In this document: positions 15,986 to 24,877 of the stretch, piece after piece
Layout of the letters: the number at the start of each line of letters is the position of its first letter
How positions within the stretch are numbered: position 1 is the stretch's first letter
NCBI RefSeq assembly: GCF_000974425.1
Contig: NZ_CP010429.1
Span: forward strand, 6,806,001-6,870,000
Reading direction: 5' to 3'
DNA: 64,000 bases
Origin: Spirosoma radiotolerans
GTDB taxonomy: Bacteria; Bacteroidota; Bacteroidia; Cytophagales; Spirosomataceae
Position numbers and translations under genes: made by a program
The notes under the pieces: model-generated
Told to the model about the DNA's origin: nothing
Seen by the model: the letters and a program-made list of their open reading frames with translations, nothing else
Database searches by the model: none

Positions 15986-18900
15986 ATGACTCATCAAACG
16001 ACCTGTTGCTATTGTGGTGTTGGCTGTGGAATTGTAGTCAAACAGGAACCGAACGGACGATTGACCGTTGAGGGCGATAAGCAGCACCCATCCAATCGGG
16101 GAATGCTGTGCTCGAAAGGCATGAATCTGCATTATACCGTCATGGATCAGTCAGACCGGCTGCTCTATCCGCAGATGCGTCTCAACCGAAACATGCCCAT
16201 ACAACGGGTAAGCTGGGATGCGGCTCTGGAACGGACGGCTGCTGTATTCAAAACGTTTATTCAGAAACACGGTCCGGATTCGGTTGCGTTTTATGTGTCG
16301 GGGCAATGCCTCACGGAAGAGTATTACCTGGTCAACAAACTCATCAAAGGGTTTATCGGCTCCAATAACATCGATACCAATTCCCGGCTCTGCATGAGTT
16401 CGGCGGTGGTGGGCTATAAGCTGTCATTGGGCGAAGATTCGGTGCCGGTTTGTTACGACGACATCGAAGAGGCCGACGTTTTTCTGGTGCAGGGGGCCAA
16501 CCCCGCCTGGTGCCATCCCATCCTATGGCGTCGGATTGAGGCTCACAAAGCGGCTAATCCGAACGTCAAAATCATTTGTGTCGACCCGCGCCGAACCGAT
16601 ACCGCTCGTTCGTCGGATCTGCACTTGCCCATTCGTCCCGGAACCGACATTGTACTGAACAACGCCATCGGTCGATTATTAATCGAGAATGGCGATATCG
16701 ATAATGAGTTTATAACCAATCATGCTGACGGGTTTACCACCTACAGCGAGCAGGTGATGCAGCGCAGTATTGACGAAGCCGCTGAAATCTGCGGTATCTC
16801 TCCCGAATCCATCCGGCAGGCGGCTGACTGGATTGGTCGCTCAAAAGGGTTTCTGTCACTCTGGACAATGGGGCTGAATCAGTCGGCTGTAGGAGTGAAC
16901 AAAAACCTGTCGCTCATCAACCTGCACCTGATTACGGGTCGTATTGGTAAGCCCGGCAATGGCCCCTTCTCACTGACGGGACAGCCCAATGCCATGGGTG
17001 GGCGCGAAACGGGCGGTCTGGCCAATAGCCTGCCCGCTCATCGCGATGTTCTGAATGCCACGCACCGTGCTGAAGTCGAAGCGTTCTGGAACAGCCCGGT
17101 TAACATTGCCGCAAAACCCGGCCTGACGGCTACGGAAATGTTTGACGCGCTGGCTGACGATAAATTAAAGGCCATCTGGATTATCAATACCAATCCGTTG
17201 GTTAGTATGCCGGATGTCAATGCTGCTGAAACCGCCCTAAAAAACGCCCGGTTTGTGGTGGTTCAGGACGTATCGAACCGGGCCGATACGGTGCAGTTTG
17301 CTGATGTCGTACTACCCGCAGCGGCCTGGCTCGAAAAAGAAGGGACGATGACCAATGCCGAACGCCGGATTGCGTACTTGCCTAAAGTGCTCGACGCCCC
17401 TGGCGAAGCCTTGCCCGACTCGGAAATTATCTGGCGATTTGCCCAAAAAATGGGCTATAGTGACGCTTTTTCCTACTCGGATACCTCGGCTGTTTACGAC
17501 GAATATGCCCAACTTACCAAAGGCACGAACGTCGATATTACGGGCATGAATTATGCTTTGCTCAAGCAGAAACGCACTATCCAATGGCCTTACCCGAAAG
17601 GTGTAAAAGGAGAGGAAAACCGTATACCAAAAATCCCGGCGGGGAACCGTGAAAGCCAAATCGGTACGAAGCGGCTTTTCACCGATCACAAATTTTACAC
17701 ACCAAATGGTCGGGCGCAAATCCATGCGATACCCGACGAAAATACATCTGAACCAACGGATGATGACTTTCCGCTCGTCTTAACCACTGGTCGTATTCGC
17801 GATCAGTGGCACACCATGACCAAGACCGGGCGCGTCGCTAAATTGAACCAGCACAGTCCGCAGCCCTTCCTGCAAATCCACCCGGCCGATGCAAAAGTAC
17901 GCGGCATCGAAGAAGGTCAATTGGTTGAGGTTCGGGGCCGCAGGGGAGAGGTGCGGGTGAAAGCGCAACTAACGGAGGACGTTCGTCCCGGTTTGTGTTT
18001 TCTGCCCATGCACTGGGGAAAGGTAATGGCCGGATCGTCGGGGGGCAGCAACCTGAATCGGGCTAATAACCTGACGAATGCGCTGGTGGACCCGCGCTCC
18101 AAAGAACCCGATTTTAAGTTCTCGGCGGTGGAGGTTACACCTTACAGTAAACCCGTCGAAAAAATTATCATTATTGGCGCTGGTTCAGCCGGATTGGGCT
18201 TTATCAACGCGTATCGAGCCTTGAAATCAGGTCGCGTTGAGAACCCGGTTGATGACGAACTTCACGTTTTCTCGAAGGAAATTTACCCCTTCTACAACCG
18301 TGTCTTACTACCCGATTACATCAGTGGGGCGCAATCGTGGGACCAACTCGTTAAACTACGGGAAGACCAGTTTGCTGAAGCCCGTATCATTGTTCATAAG
18401 GGCGTTGGCATTGCGCATATCGACCGGGACGCGAAGGTCGTGGTCGATACCGACGGCATAGAGCATACCTACGACAAGATTATTCTGGGCACGGGTAGCC
18501 GGGCGTTTATGCCCAAAGGTATTCCTCGTTTGCCGGGAATCTTCAACATGCGTTCGCGGCTCGATGCCGATTCGCTCCTGCCATTCTTGAATCAGCGTGA
18601 TCCTCATGCCGTCATTGTAGGTGGTGGTTTACTGGGGCTTGAACTGGCGGCTTCGTTGCGGCAAATAGATGTACGGGTAACGGTTATTCAGCGGGCAGGC
18701 CGATTTATGGAACGCCAGCTCGACTCATTAGCCAGTGAACTGCTATACCTGGAACTCCTCGATCGGGGTATCGAGGTCTACTTTAATGAAGAAGTACAGA
18801 CCTTCATGGGTACCGATACCGTTGAAGGCATTCAATTAAAGTCGGGCAAAAAACTAAACTGCCAGGTGGTAGTGATGGCCATTGGCACAGTGCCCAACAT

Positions 18901-19645
18901 CGAGCTCGCCCGCCAGGCGGGTCTTACCTGCAACCGGGGCGTGGTGGTAAACGATTATCTGCAAACCTCCGACCCCGACATTTTTGCCGCTGGCGAAGTG
19001 GCGCAGTGGAATGGCGAGATGTGGGGCATCACGCTAGCCGCTGAACAGCAGGCCGAAACGGCCGCCCGCTTCATCGCCGGTGATATTTCGCAACCGTACA
19101 AGGGAAGCCTTGCCATCAGCATTCTGAAAATGGAAGGCCTGCACCTGTGCAGTATGGGCCTGACCGAGGTGCCCGCCAATGCTGGCCGCGATTATGAAGA
19201 GATCATCTTTATCGACAAATCGAAGCGGTACTACAAAAAATGCATCGTTCAGGGCGATAAACTGGTTGGTGCCATTCTGGTTGGCGACAAAAACGAGTTT
19301 GCTGAGTTTCGGGAATTGATCGCCAATAGCACCGAATTATCCGAAAAGCGCCTTCAACTCCTGCGCGCCAGCAAAAAAGTCGATCCGCTGGAAGGTAAGC
19401 TGGTTTGTTCCTGCAACACCGTTGGTCAGGGTAACCTGGAACGGGCCATTCAGGCGGGTTGCACGGATTTTCAGCAGTTGTGCCAGAAGACCGGTGCCGG
19501 CACCGGCTGCGGCTCCTGCCGACCAGAAGTGCGGAGTATTTTGGAAACAATGAGTGAAAGACTGAAAGGGCGACAGAGTGCTATTACTGGATTAGCTCCC
19601 CTTGGGTTATTTGCTCTTTCGCTCTGTCAATCTTTCACTCATTAA
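15986..19645 (+). CDS. Assimilatory nitrate reductase fused to an FAD/[2Fe-2S] electron-transfer module (NasC-NasB type)
   Basis: A 1219-residue fusion. Residues 1-720 are a molybdopterin oxidoreductase: the [4Fe-4S] site has Cys at 7, 10, 14 and 42 (CCYCGVGC and GMLCSKG), followed by the MGD-binding domains and the C-terminal dinucleotide domain (LTTGRIRDQWHTMTKTG). Residues from about 731 form an FAD/NAD oxidoreductase beginning IIIIGAGSAGLGF, with a second nucleotide site VIVGGGLLGLELAASL. A BFD-like [2Fe-2S] domain lies near 1139-1183 (VCSCNTV...GTGCGSC). The enzyme should reduce nitrate to nitrite with NAD(P)H in the cytoplasm. Bacillus carries the same parts as two proteins. The longer open frame begins at 15923, but the ATG at 15986 sits right before the cluster motif. 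The last 30 residues are encoded by an inverted repeat. Confidence 0.88.
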   Translation: MTHQTTCCYCGVGCGIVVKQEPNGRLTVEGDKQHPSNRGMLCSKGMNLHYTVMDQSDRLLYPQMRLNRNMPIQRVSWDAALERTAAVFKTFIQKHGPDSVAFYVSGQCLTEEYYLVNKLIKGFIGSNNIDTNSRLCMSSAVVGYKLSLGEDSVPVCYDDIEEADVFLVQGANPAWCHPILWRRIEAHKAANPNVKIICVDPRRTDTARSSDLHLPIRPGTDIVLNNAIGRLLIENGDIDNEFITNHADGFTTYSEQVMQRSIDEAAEICGISPESIRQAADWIGRSKGFLSLWTMGLNQSAVGVNKNLSLINLHLITGRIGKPGNGPFSLTGQPNAMGGRETGGLANSLPAHRDVLNATHRAEVEAFWNSPVNIAAKPGLTATEMFDALADDKLKAIWIINTNPLVSMPDVNAAETALKNARFVVVQDVSNRADTVQFADVVLPAAAWLEKEGTMTNAERRIAYLPKVLDAPGEALPDSEIIWRFAQKMGYSDAFSYSDTSAVYDEYAQLTKGTNVDITGMNYALLKQKRTIQWPYPKGVKGEENRIPKIPAGNRESQIGTKRLFTDHKFYTPNGRAQIHAIPDENTSEPTDDDFPLVLTTGRIRDQWHTMTKTGRVAKLNQHSPQPFLQIHPADAKVRGIEEGQLVEVRGRRGEVRVKAQLTEDVRPGLCFLPMHWGKVMAGSSGGSNLNRANNLTNALVDPRSKEPDFKFSAVEVTPYSKPVEKIIIIGAGSAGLGFINAYRALKSGRVENPVDDELHVFSKEIYPFYNRVLLPDYISGAQSWDQLVKLREDQFAEARIIVHKGVGIAHIDRDAKVVVDTDGIEHTYDKIILGTGSRAFMPKGIPRLPGIFNMRSRLDADSLLPFLNQRDPHAVIVGGGLLGLELAASLRQIDVRVTVIQRAGRFMERQLDSLASELLYLELLDRGIEVYFNEEVQTFMGTDTVEGIQLKSGKKLNCQVVVMAIGTVPNIELARQAGLTCNRGVVVNDYLQTSDPDIFAAGEVAQWNGEMWGITLAAEQQAETAARFIAGDISQPYKGSLAISILKMEGLHLCSMGLTEVPANAGRDYEEIIFIDKSKRYYKKCIVQGDKLVGAILVGDKNEFAEFRELIANSTELSEKRLQLLRASKKVDPLEGKLVCSCNTVGQGNLERAIQAGCTDFQQLCQKTGAGTGCGSCRPEVRSILETMSERLKGRQSAITGLAPLGLFALSLCQSFTH
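19549..19643. repeat. Octamer-word inverted repeat inside the 3' end of the nitrate reductase gene
   Basis: Arms at about 19549-19578 and 19613-19643 pair with four mismatches. Each arm is a run of degenerate 8-base words close to GAGTGAAA (GAGTGAAA, GACTGAAA, GGGCGACA on one side). It encodes the last 30 residues of the reductase, after the conserved [2Fe-2S] domain ends. Confidence 0.75.
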
Positions 19646-19650
19646 ATCTC

Positions 19651-21153
19651 ATGCGCGATTATTATACCCTAAAAGTCAATATGCCCGCCGGAATTGTTTC
19701 GCCGGGTACGCTGCAAACGGTGTTGTCGCTGGCCTATGAAGCGAAGGTTCGGCGGGTGCGTTTTGGTGCCCGGCAGCAACTGCTGATGACGGTGCATTAT
19801 GAAGACATGCGGTTTCTGGAGAAAGACCTGAAGCAGCACCAGATCTCATACGAGTTAAATACGGAGCAGTATCCAAATATTATTAGCTCCTATTGCGGAG
19901 AAAACGTCTTCCGAACCGGAGCCTGGCTGCGGGAAAGTGAGTACCATACGGTGCTGGATCAGTTTGATTATCAACCCCAGCTTAAAGTAAACCTATCTGA
20001 CTCGAACCAGAGCTTTACACCGTTCTTTACCGGAAATCTCAATTTTATTGCCTCGCCCGAACCCCATTTCTGGTACCTGTACGTACGTCCGAAACAGCAT
20101 AATAGCCTGTTCCGATGGCCGGAACTCGTGTACACCAACGACATTGGGCGGCTGGCCAGAGCGGTTGAAGAGGCTCTGCTGCAACAGGATTATTCGGGTG
20201 AAGAGGCCTTGTATAAGCTCGTTACGACCGGACAGAATTTTATCACTCAACCCGCTAATGAGGACGTCGAACTGCCTGATTTTTCGCTGCCGTATTACGA
20301 AGGGTTTAATCGATACGGTGAGCGTTCTTGGTTAGGGCTATACCGCCGGGATGAGCAGTTCTCGGTTGCGTTTTTACTGGATGTCTGCGCCTTATGCCTG
20401 AAAACCCGCATTGGAGAATTATGCGTTACGCCCTGGAAATCGCTTATTATCAAAGGAATTGAGGAGAAAGACCGGGCCACCTGGTCGTATGTACTGGGTA
20501 AACACAACATCAATGTGCGCCATGCCGCCAACGAGTTAGCCTGGCAAACCGAAGATCATACCGATGCCGGAACGGAGCTAAAAAATTACGTGATCCGGTA
20601 TTTCGAGAAGAACGACACCCGCACGTTCGGCTTGTGTTTTGGTGTCCAGACGCGTGCTAAATCAGAAGTGTTTGGGTCCGTTTTAATTCGAAAACGCCCC
20701 TTGGTTCGGCTAGGTCAATTGGCTTTGTTCAGCGTGTATGACTTGTACTACACAGAGAATTTTAACCCCAACAGCCGGATCTATCATCTGGCCGAAAAAG
20801 GGCTGTTGAAGATGCACGTGCCCAATCAGTTAAATCGGCTGTGCCGCAAGTTCAACGCGCGCCGGTCGCAGGAGCGGGTGGAAACGGTTCGGGTAGAGAA
20901 AGAAAGAACAGAGTTAGCCCAGCCCGCCGAAACGACCAGCGTGCACCAATGTAGCCACTGTTTTACAGTTTACGACGCTCACTATGGCGATTCCCGGCAT
21001 AGCATTCCAGCTGGCACGCCGTTCAGCCAGCTGCCCCCGGATTATGCCTGCCCAACCTGCGACGCGCCCAAATCAGACATGCATGCCGTAGAGGGGCTAT
21101 CAGTTTCCTTTGGTGGTGTCAGTTTCTTAAAACTGACAAGCGAAGTTTCTTAA
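19651..21153 (+). CDS. Nitrite/sulfite reductase-like protein with C-terminal rubredoxin domain
   Basis: A 500-residue protein beginning 5 bases after the nitrate reductase stop. Residues 1-420 resemble the nitrite/sulfite reductase fold: a ferredoxin-like half domain (YYTLKVNMPAGIVSPGTLQTV, RVRFGARQQLLMTVHYED) and a segment SYCGENVFRTGAW at 80-92. In true enzymes that segment carries two cysteines for the siroheme [4Fe-4S] cluster, but only Cys82 remains here. Three other cysteines lie in DVCALCLKTRIGELC near 244-256. A canonical rubredoxin follows, with CSHC near 434-437 and CPTC near 467-470. So the protein is probably not a normal siroheme reductase; an electron-transfer or assembly partner of the nitrate reductase is the likely role. 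I know no characterised homologue. The last 19 residues are repeat-derived. Confidence 0.7.
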   Translation: MRDYYTLKVNMPAGIVSPGTLQTVLSLAYEAKVRRVRFGARQQLLMTVHYEDMRFLEKDLKQHQISYELNTEQYPNIISSYCGENVFRTGAWLRESEYHTVLDQFDYQPQLKVNLSDSNQSFTPFFTGNLNFIASPEPHFWYLYVRPKQHNSLFRWPELVYTNDIGRLARAVEEALLQQDYSGEEALYKLVTTGQNFITQPANEDVELPDFSLPYYEGFNRYGERSWLGLYRRDEQFSVAFLLDVCALCLKTRIGELCVTPWKSLIIKGIEEKDRATWSYVLGKHNINVRHAANELAWQTEDHTDAGTELKNYVIRYFEKNDTRTFGLCFGVQTRAKSEVFGSVLIRKRPLVRLGQLALFSVYDLYYTENFNPNSRIYHLAEKGLLKMHVPNQLNRLCRKFNARRSQERVETVRVEKERTELAQPAETTSVHQCSHCFTVYDAHYGDSRHSIPAGTPFSQLPPDYACPTCDAPKSDMHAVEGLSVSFGGVSFLKLTSEVS

Positions 21154-21175
21154 AACCTCATGTCAGTTTTAAGAA
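21117..21175. repeat. Short palindrome cluster at the end of the rubredoxin-fusion gene
   Basis: TGTCAGTTT (21117-21125) pairs with AAACTGACA (21130-21138) around a 4-base loop. A third copy, TGTCAGTTTTAAGAA at 21161-21175, is the reverse complement of 21124-21138. The first palindrome encodes part of the C-terminus of the protein. Confidence 0.75.
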
Positions 21176-21287
21176 TCGCATCAGCGACCCGGCTGACATC
21201 ACCTAGACTAATGCCATTCCATGAGCATCAGCATCAGCGCGGCCATCTGGATGAGTGGGCTGTGAGAACACGGCCCACGGAAAAGGC

Positions 21288-21307
21288 GTCAATTTTTCAA
21301 AATTGAC
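21288..21307. repeat. Small perfect hairpin upstream of the tail-anchored protein
   Basis: GTCAATTTT and AAAATTGAC (9 bp each) flank a 2-base loop. It may be a terminator for the nitrate operon or an operator for the next gene; no T run follows. Confidence 0.5.
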
Positions 21308-21355
21308 AGCACCGAACACAGGCAGTTTTTCCAAAAAAATCAGTATTATTAGGGT

Positions 21356-21751
21356 ATGACTTCGCATACCAACGACCTCAAACAGCAAATCGAACACATT
21401 CTGCATTGGGAGCAGTCGTCCCATTGGCGCCTGCGCGATTTTGAGTCGTTGAGTCATTTAGTTTTCCTTCATACGAACCGGCAGCTGGATGCCCGCGAGT
21501 TGCAGGCGTTCTGGACATCCTCGGCCGTTCCCTCGCAATCGTTTCTGGATACCCTTGCCCGCTATGCCGATTACGCGGATTGGAACGAATTCTGTATCCG
21601 AAATTTTTATGGTGAAGTCGATCTCGGCGATGAGGCAGTGGCGCTTCATGCGCCGATGTGGGAAATTCCTATCAAATGGGTCATTTTGCTTTGCTGGCTA
21701 TCGTTGGTTGTATCCGTTCTGGTCGCGATACTTCTGGTTTGGAAACACTAA
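21356..21751 (+). CDS. Small helical protein with C-terminal membrane anchor, unknown function
   Basis: A 131-residue protein. Residues 1-85 are helical, with LQAFWTSSAVPSQSFLDTLARYADYADWNEFC, a pattern that recurs in Cytophagales proteins as a helix-turn-helix-like N-terminal module, by my recollection. Residues 106-129 are one hydrophobic helix (WVILLCWLSLVVSVLVAILLVW) ending in Lys-His, so the protein is tail-anchored with the bulk in the cytoplasm. It lies 202 bases after the rubredoxin-fusion gene and could be a separate unit. A membrane-tethered regulator is possible, but nothing proves it. Confidence 0.6.
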   Translation: MTSHTNDLKQQIEHILHWEQSSHWRLRDFESLSHLVFLHTNRQLDARELQAFWTSSAVPSQSFLDTLARYADYADWNEFCIRNFYGEVDLGDEAVALHAPMWEIPIKWVILLCWLSLVVSVLVAILLVWKH

Positions 21752-21824
21752 ACGATTCCCCTTATCACCGCGTTATTGTTCCATAGTTCCTAGTCAACAA
21801 CCACAACCCAATTCAAGCGACCGA

Positions 21825-24680
21825 ATGGTACGTTTTTCTTTATGCCTGAGCCTGTTGCTCAGCGCAACTCTGGTGCTGGCGCAATCTACACCCAAAGCGA
21901 CGTCAGCCGCGAAAAAACCTGGGGCTTCGCAAGCCGCGATACCCAGCCTCAATAGCCCAATCCCACTCGACCCCGACGTTAAAGTCGGGAAATTACCCAA
22001 CGGATTGACCTATTACATCCGCAAAAATGCGGAGCCAAAAAATCGGGCCGAATTGCGGCTGGTTATTCGGGCGGGCTCAGTACTGGAAAATGATAACCAG
22101 CAGGGACTGGCCCACTTCATGGAGCACATGGAGTTCAACGGTACCAAGAATTTTCCCAAAAATGAACTGGTCAATTTTCTGCAATCGGCGGGCGTTCGAT
22201 TTGGTGCCGATTTGAATGCCTACACGGGCTTCGATGAAACGGTCTATCAACTGCCCGTTCCAACGGATTCTGCCCATGTCTTCAACCAGGCTTTCCAGAT
22301 TCTGGAAGACTGGGCGCATAACGCCACCATTGACCCAACCGAAGTTGATAAAGAGCGGGGTGTTATTCTGGAAGAACGACGGCTGGGGCGTGGGGCTGGT
22401 CAGCGGATGCGGGATAAATATTTTCCGATTCTCTTAAATAACTCGCAGTATGCCAAGCGCCTTCCCATCGGTACCGAGCAGGTATTGACCACGTTCAAAC
22501 CTGAGGTTCTGCGGCAGTTTTACAAAGATTGGTATCGACCCGATCTGATGGCCGTTATTGCCGTTGGCGATTTCGATATGAAGCAGGTAGAAGGGATCAT
22601 CCGCGAAAAATTCGGCCGAATCCCCGCCGTCAAAGCGCCGAAACCACGCACGGAGTACGACATTCCGGCCCACAAAGACACAAAAGTGGTTATCGTAACC
22701 GACCCTGAACAGCCCAATACGGTTGTGCAGGTTATTTATAAGCGACCTGAGATCAAGGAAAAAACGCTAAATGACTTACGGGAGAGCATCAAACGAGGAC
22801 TGTTTAACACCATGCTTGGCAACCGGATTCAGGAGTTGACTCAGCGTGCCGATCCGCCGTTTTTAGGGGGTTACAGCAATTACAGCGATTTTTTGGGCAA
22901 CCTCGATGCGTTTACGTCCATTGCCGTGGCCAAGGAAGGAAATGTTGAGCGAGCCATCCGGGCTGTGCTCGATGAGAATGCCCGTGTAAAACAGTTTGGC
23001 TTTACGCCAACGGAGCTGGCTCGCGCCAAGCAGGAGTTTCTGACCAATGTAGAACAGGCTTACAGCGAACGGGATAAAACCCGTTCGGTCAATTATGTGA
23101 ATGAATACGTGCAAAACTTTACGGATAAGGCCCCGTACACGAGCATTCAATTTTACTACAACTTTCTGAAAAAAGAGCAGGACGGCATTAAACTCGCCGA
23201 GGTCAACGCACTCGTCGATCAGTTTATCCACAACGATAACCGGGCGGTTATTGTCATGGCTCCCGAGAAAGATAAAGCCAAGCTCCCAACGGTTGAACAG
23301 ATCATCCGCTATGTGGATGACGCGGGTAAAGGGCTGACGGCCTATGAAGATAAAACGCTGGATAGCCCACTGTTGGCCACTCAGCCAACTGCTTCGCCCG
23401 TGGTGAACGAAAAGCAGATCAAGGACATTGGCGTAACCGAGTGGACGTTGAAAAATGGTGTTCGGGTGGTATTGAAGCCAACCACTTTCAAGAACGACCA
23501 GATTTTGTTTTCGGCAAGTAGCTTTGGTGGCACTTCGTTGTATGACATGAACGATTTTCAGTCGGCGCGGTTTTCGTCTACGCTGGCGGCTATGGGCGGA
23601 ACGGGTGAGTACAACCAGATTCAATTGGGCAAATTCCTGTCGGGAAAGCAGGTGAGCGTGTTTCCTTATGTGGGTGAACTGAGCGAAGGCATCAACGGCA
23701 GCGCAGCGCCAAAAGACCTGGAAACGGCTCTGCAACTGCTCTACAGCTACTTTACGCAACCGCGCAAAGACCCTGATGTGGTGAAAGGCTTCTTATCAAA
23801 TCAGCGGAGTGCGCTGCAAAACCGGATAAATACGCCAACGCCACAAGGCGTATTTCAGGATACAGTGACCGTTACGCTGGGCAACAACAATCCCCGGCGA
23901 CAACCGCTGAAACCCGACGATCTGGATAAAATCGACCTCGACCGGGCGTTGAAAATCTATCAGGAGCGATTCGCCAACGCTGGTGATTTTACATTCTATT
24001 TCGTCGGTAATTTTAAAGAAGACCAGCTAAAGCCGCTGGTTGAGAAATACCTTGGCGGCTTACCTGCAACGGGTAAAACCGAAAAGTTTACGGATCTCGG
24101 CATTCGCGCACCCAAAGGGCAAATCAGCAAGACGGTTTACAAGGGTGTTGATCCCAAAGCCGCTGTGCAACTGGTTTACACGGGTGACATAACCTGGTCG
24201 CCGGAAACGGCTACCCAACTGGATGCGCTGGCCGAAGTGTTGGAAATCAAGCTGATCGAAAAACTTCGAGAAGAGGAGAGTGGCGTATATGGCGTTGGGG
24301 CTGCAGCGGCTTATGCCAAGTATCCGGTACCACGCTACACGTTCCGCATCAACTTTGGCTGTGCGCCGGAGAACGTTGAAAAACTCATTGCCAAAACCCA
24401 GGAACTGATCAACGATCTCAAACAGAAAGGAGCCTTACCCGCCGACATTGCCAAGTTTAAAGCTGAGACCCGTCGTGAAACCGAAGTACAACTGAAAGAC
24501 AATCAGTTCTGGCTGGGCTATCTTCAGAATCAGTATTACAATGGCGATGCGCCGGACGAAGTGTTACATGAAAACGAACAACTGGATAAAGTGACGGTTG
24601 ACAGCACAAAAGCGGCAGCTAATCAGTATTTTGGTTCGAACCTGATCCGGTTAGTGCTGATGCCGGAGAAGAAGCAGTAA
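21825..24680 (+). CDS. M16-family zinc metalloprotease (insulinase/PqqL-like)
   Basis: A 951-residue secreted or periplasmic protease. A signal peptide covers residues 1-20 (MVRFSLCLSLLLSATLVLAQ). The inverted zinc motif HFMEH is at 97-101, in the usual context GLAHFMEHMEFNGT, with the downstream glutamate probably in the DKERGVILEERR helix near 170. Two tandem M16 halves follow; only the first has the metal motif, as is normal for long M16 proteins. The open frame extends upstream to 21489 through the preceding gene, but the ATG at 21825 begins the signal peptide and is the real start. Confidence 0.9.
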   Translation: MVRFSLCLSLLLSATLVLAQSTPKATSAAKKPGASQAAIPSLNSPIPLDPDVKVGKLPNGLTYYIRKNAEPKNRAELRLVIRAGSVLENDNQQGLAHFMEHMEFNGTKNFPKNELVNFLQSAGVRFGADLNAYTGFDETVYQLPVPTDSAHVFNQAFQILEDWAHNATIDPTEVDKERGVILEERRLGRGAGQRMRDKYFPILLNNSQYAKRLPIGTEQVLTTFKPEVLRQFYKDWYRPDLMAVIAVGDFDMKQVEGIIREKFGRIPAVKAPKPRTEYDIPAHKDTKVVIVTDPEQPNTVVQVIYKRPEIKEKTLNDLRESIKRGLFNTMLGNRIQELTQRADPPFLGGYSNYSDFLGNLDAFTSIAVAKEGNVERAIRAVLDENARVKQFGFTPTELARAKQEFLTNVEQAYSERDKTRSVNYVNEYVQNFTDKAPYTSIQFYYNFLKKEQDGIKLAEVNALVDQFIHNDNRAVIVMAPEKDKAKLPTVEQIIRYVDDAGKGLTAYEDKTLDSPLLATQPTASPVVNEKQIKDIGVTEWTLKNGVRVVLKPTTFKNDQILFSASSFGGTSLYDMNDFQSARFSSTLAAMGGTGEYNQIQLGKFLSGKQVSVFPYVGELSEGINGSAAPKDLETALQLLYSYFTQPRKDPDVVKGFLSNQRSALQNRINTPTPQGVFQDTVTVTLGNNNPRRQPLKPDDLDKIDLDRALKIYQERFANAGDFTFYFVGNFKEDQLKPLVEKYLGGLPATGKTEKFTDLGIRAPKGQISKTVYKGVDPKAAVQLVYTGDITWSPETATQLDALAEVLEIKLIEKLREEESGVYGVGAAAAYAKYPVPRYTFRINFGCAPENVEKLIAKTQELINDLKQKGALPADIAKFKAETRRETEVQLKDNQFWLGYLQNQYYNGDAPDEVLHENEQLDKVTVDSTKAAANQYFGSNLIRLVLMPEKKQ

Positions 24681-24684
24681 TAAT

Positions 24685-24733
24685 AAATTGACCCTTATCC
24701 GGGACGTTTATACGCTTGGGTAACGGTCAATTT
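24685..24733 (+). terminator. Terminator of the M16 protease gene
   Basis: AAATTGACC at 24685 pairs with GGTCAATTT ending at 24733, and most of the inner bases also pair. The stem is followed by GTTTTATT. It begins 4 bases after the stop. Confidence 0.7.
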
Positions 24734-24877
24734 GTTTTATTGATGAGGCCGCCAACATCACGTAAAACCGGCCTCGGGCAGTACCATTGATTTGAGGCTT
24801 TTTTGTGCCAGTCTTAGTTGTAAAAATTACTGTTGGCCCGGCTACACCCCAGCGTTGTGCGATGAAATTGAGCCTTG

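Noticed and set aside
21489-21824. Longer start for the M16 protease
   Set aside because: It overlaps the tail-anchored gene in another frame; the ATG at 21825 begins a clear signal peptide.
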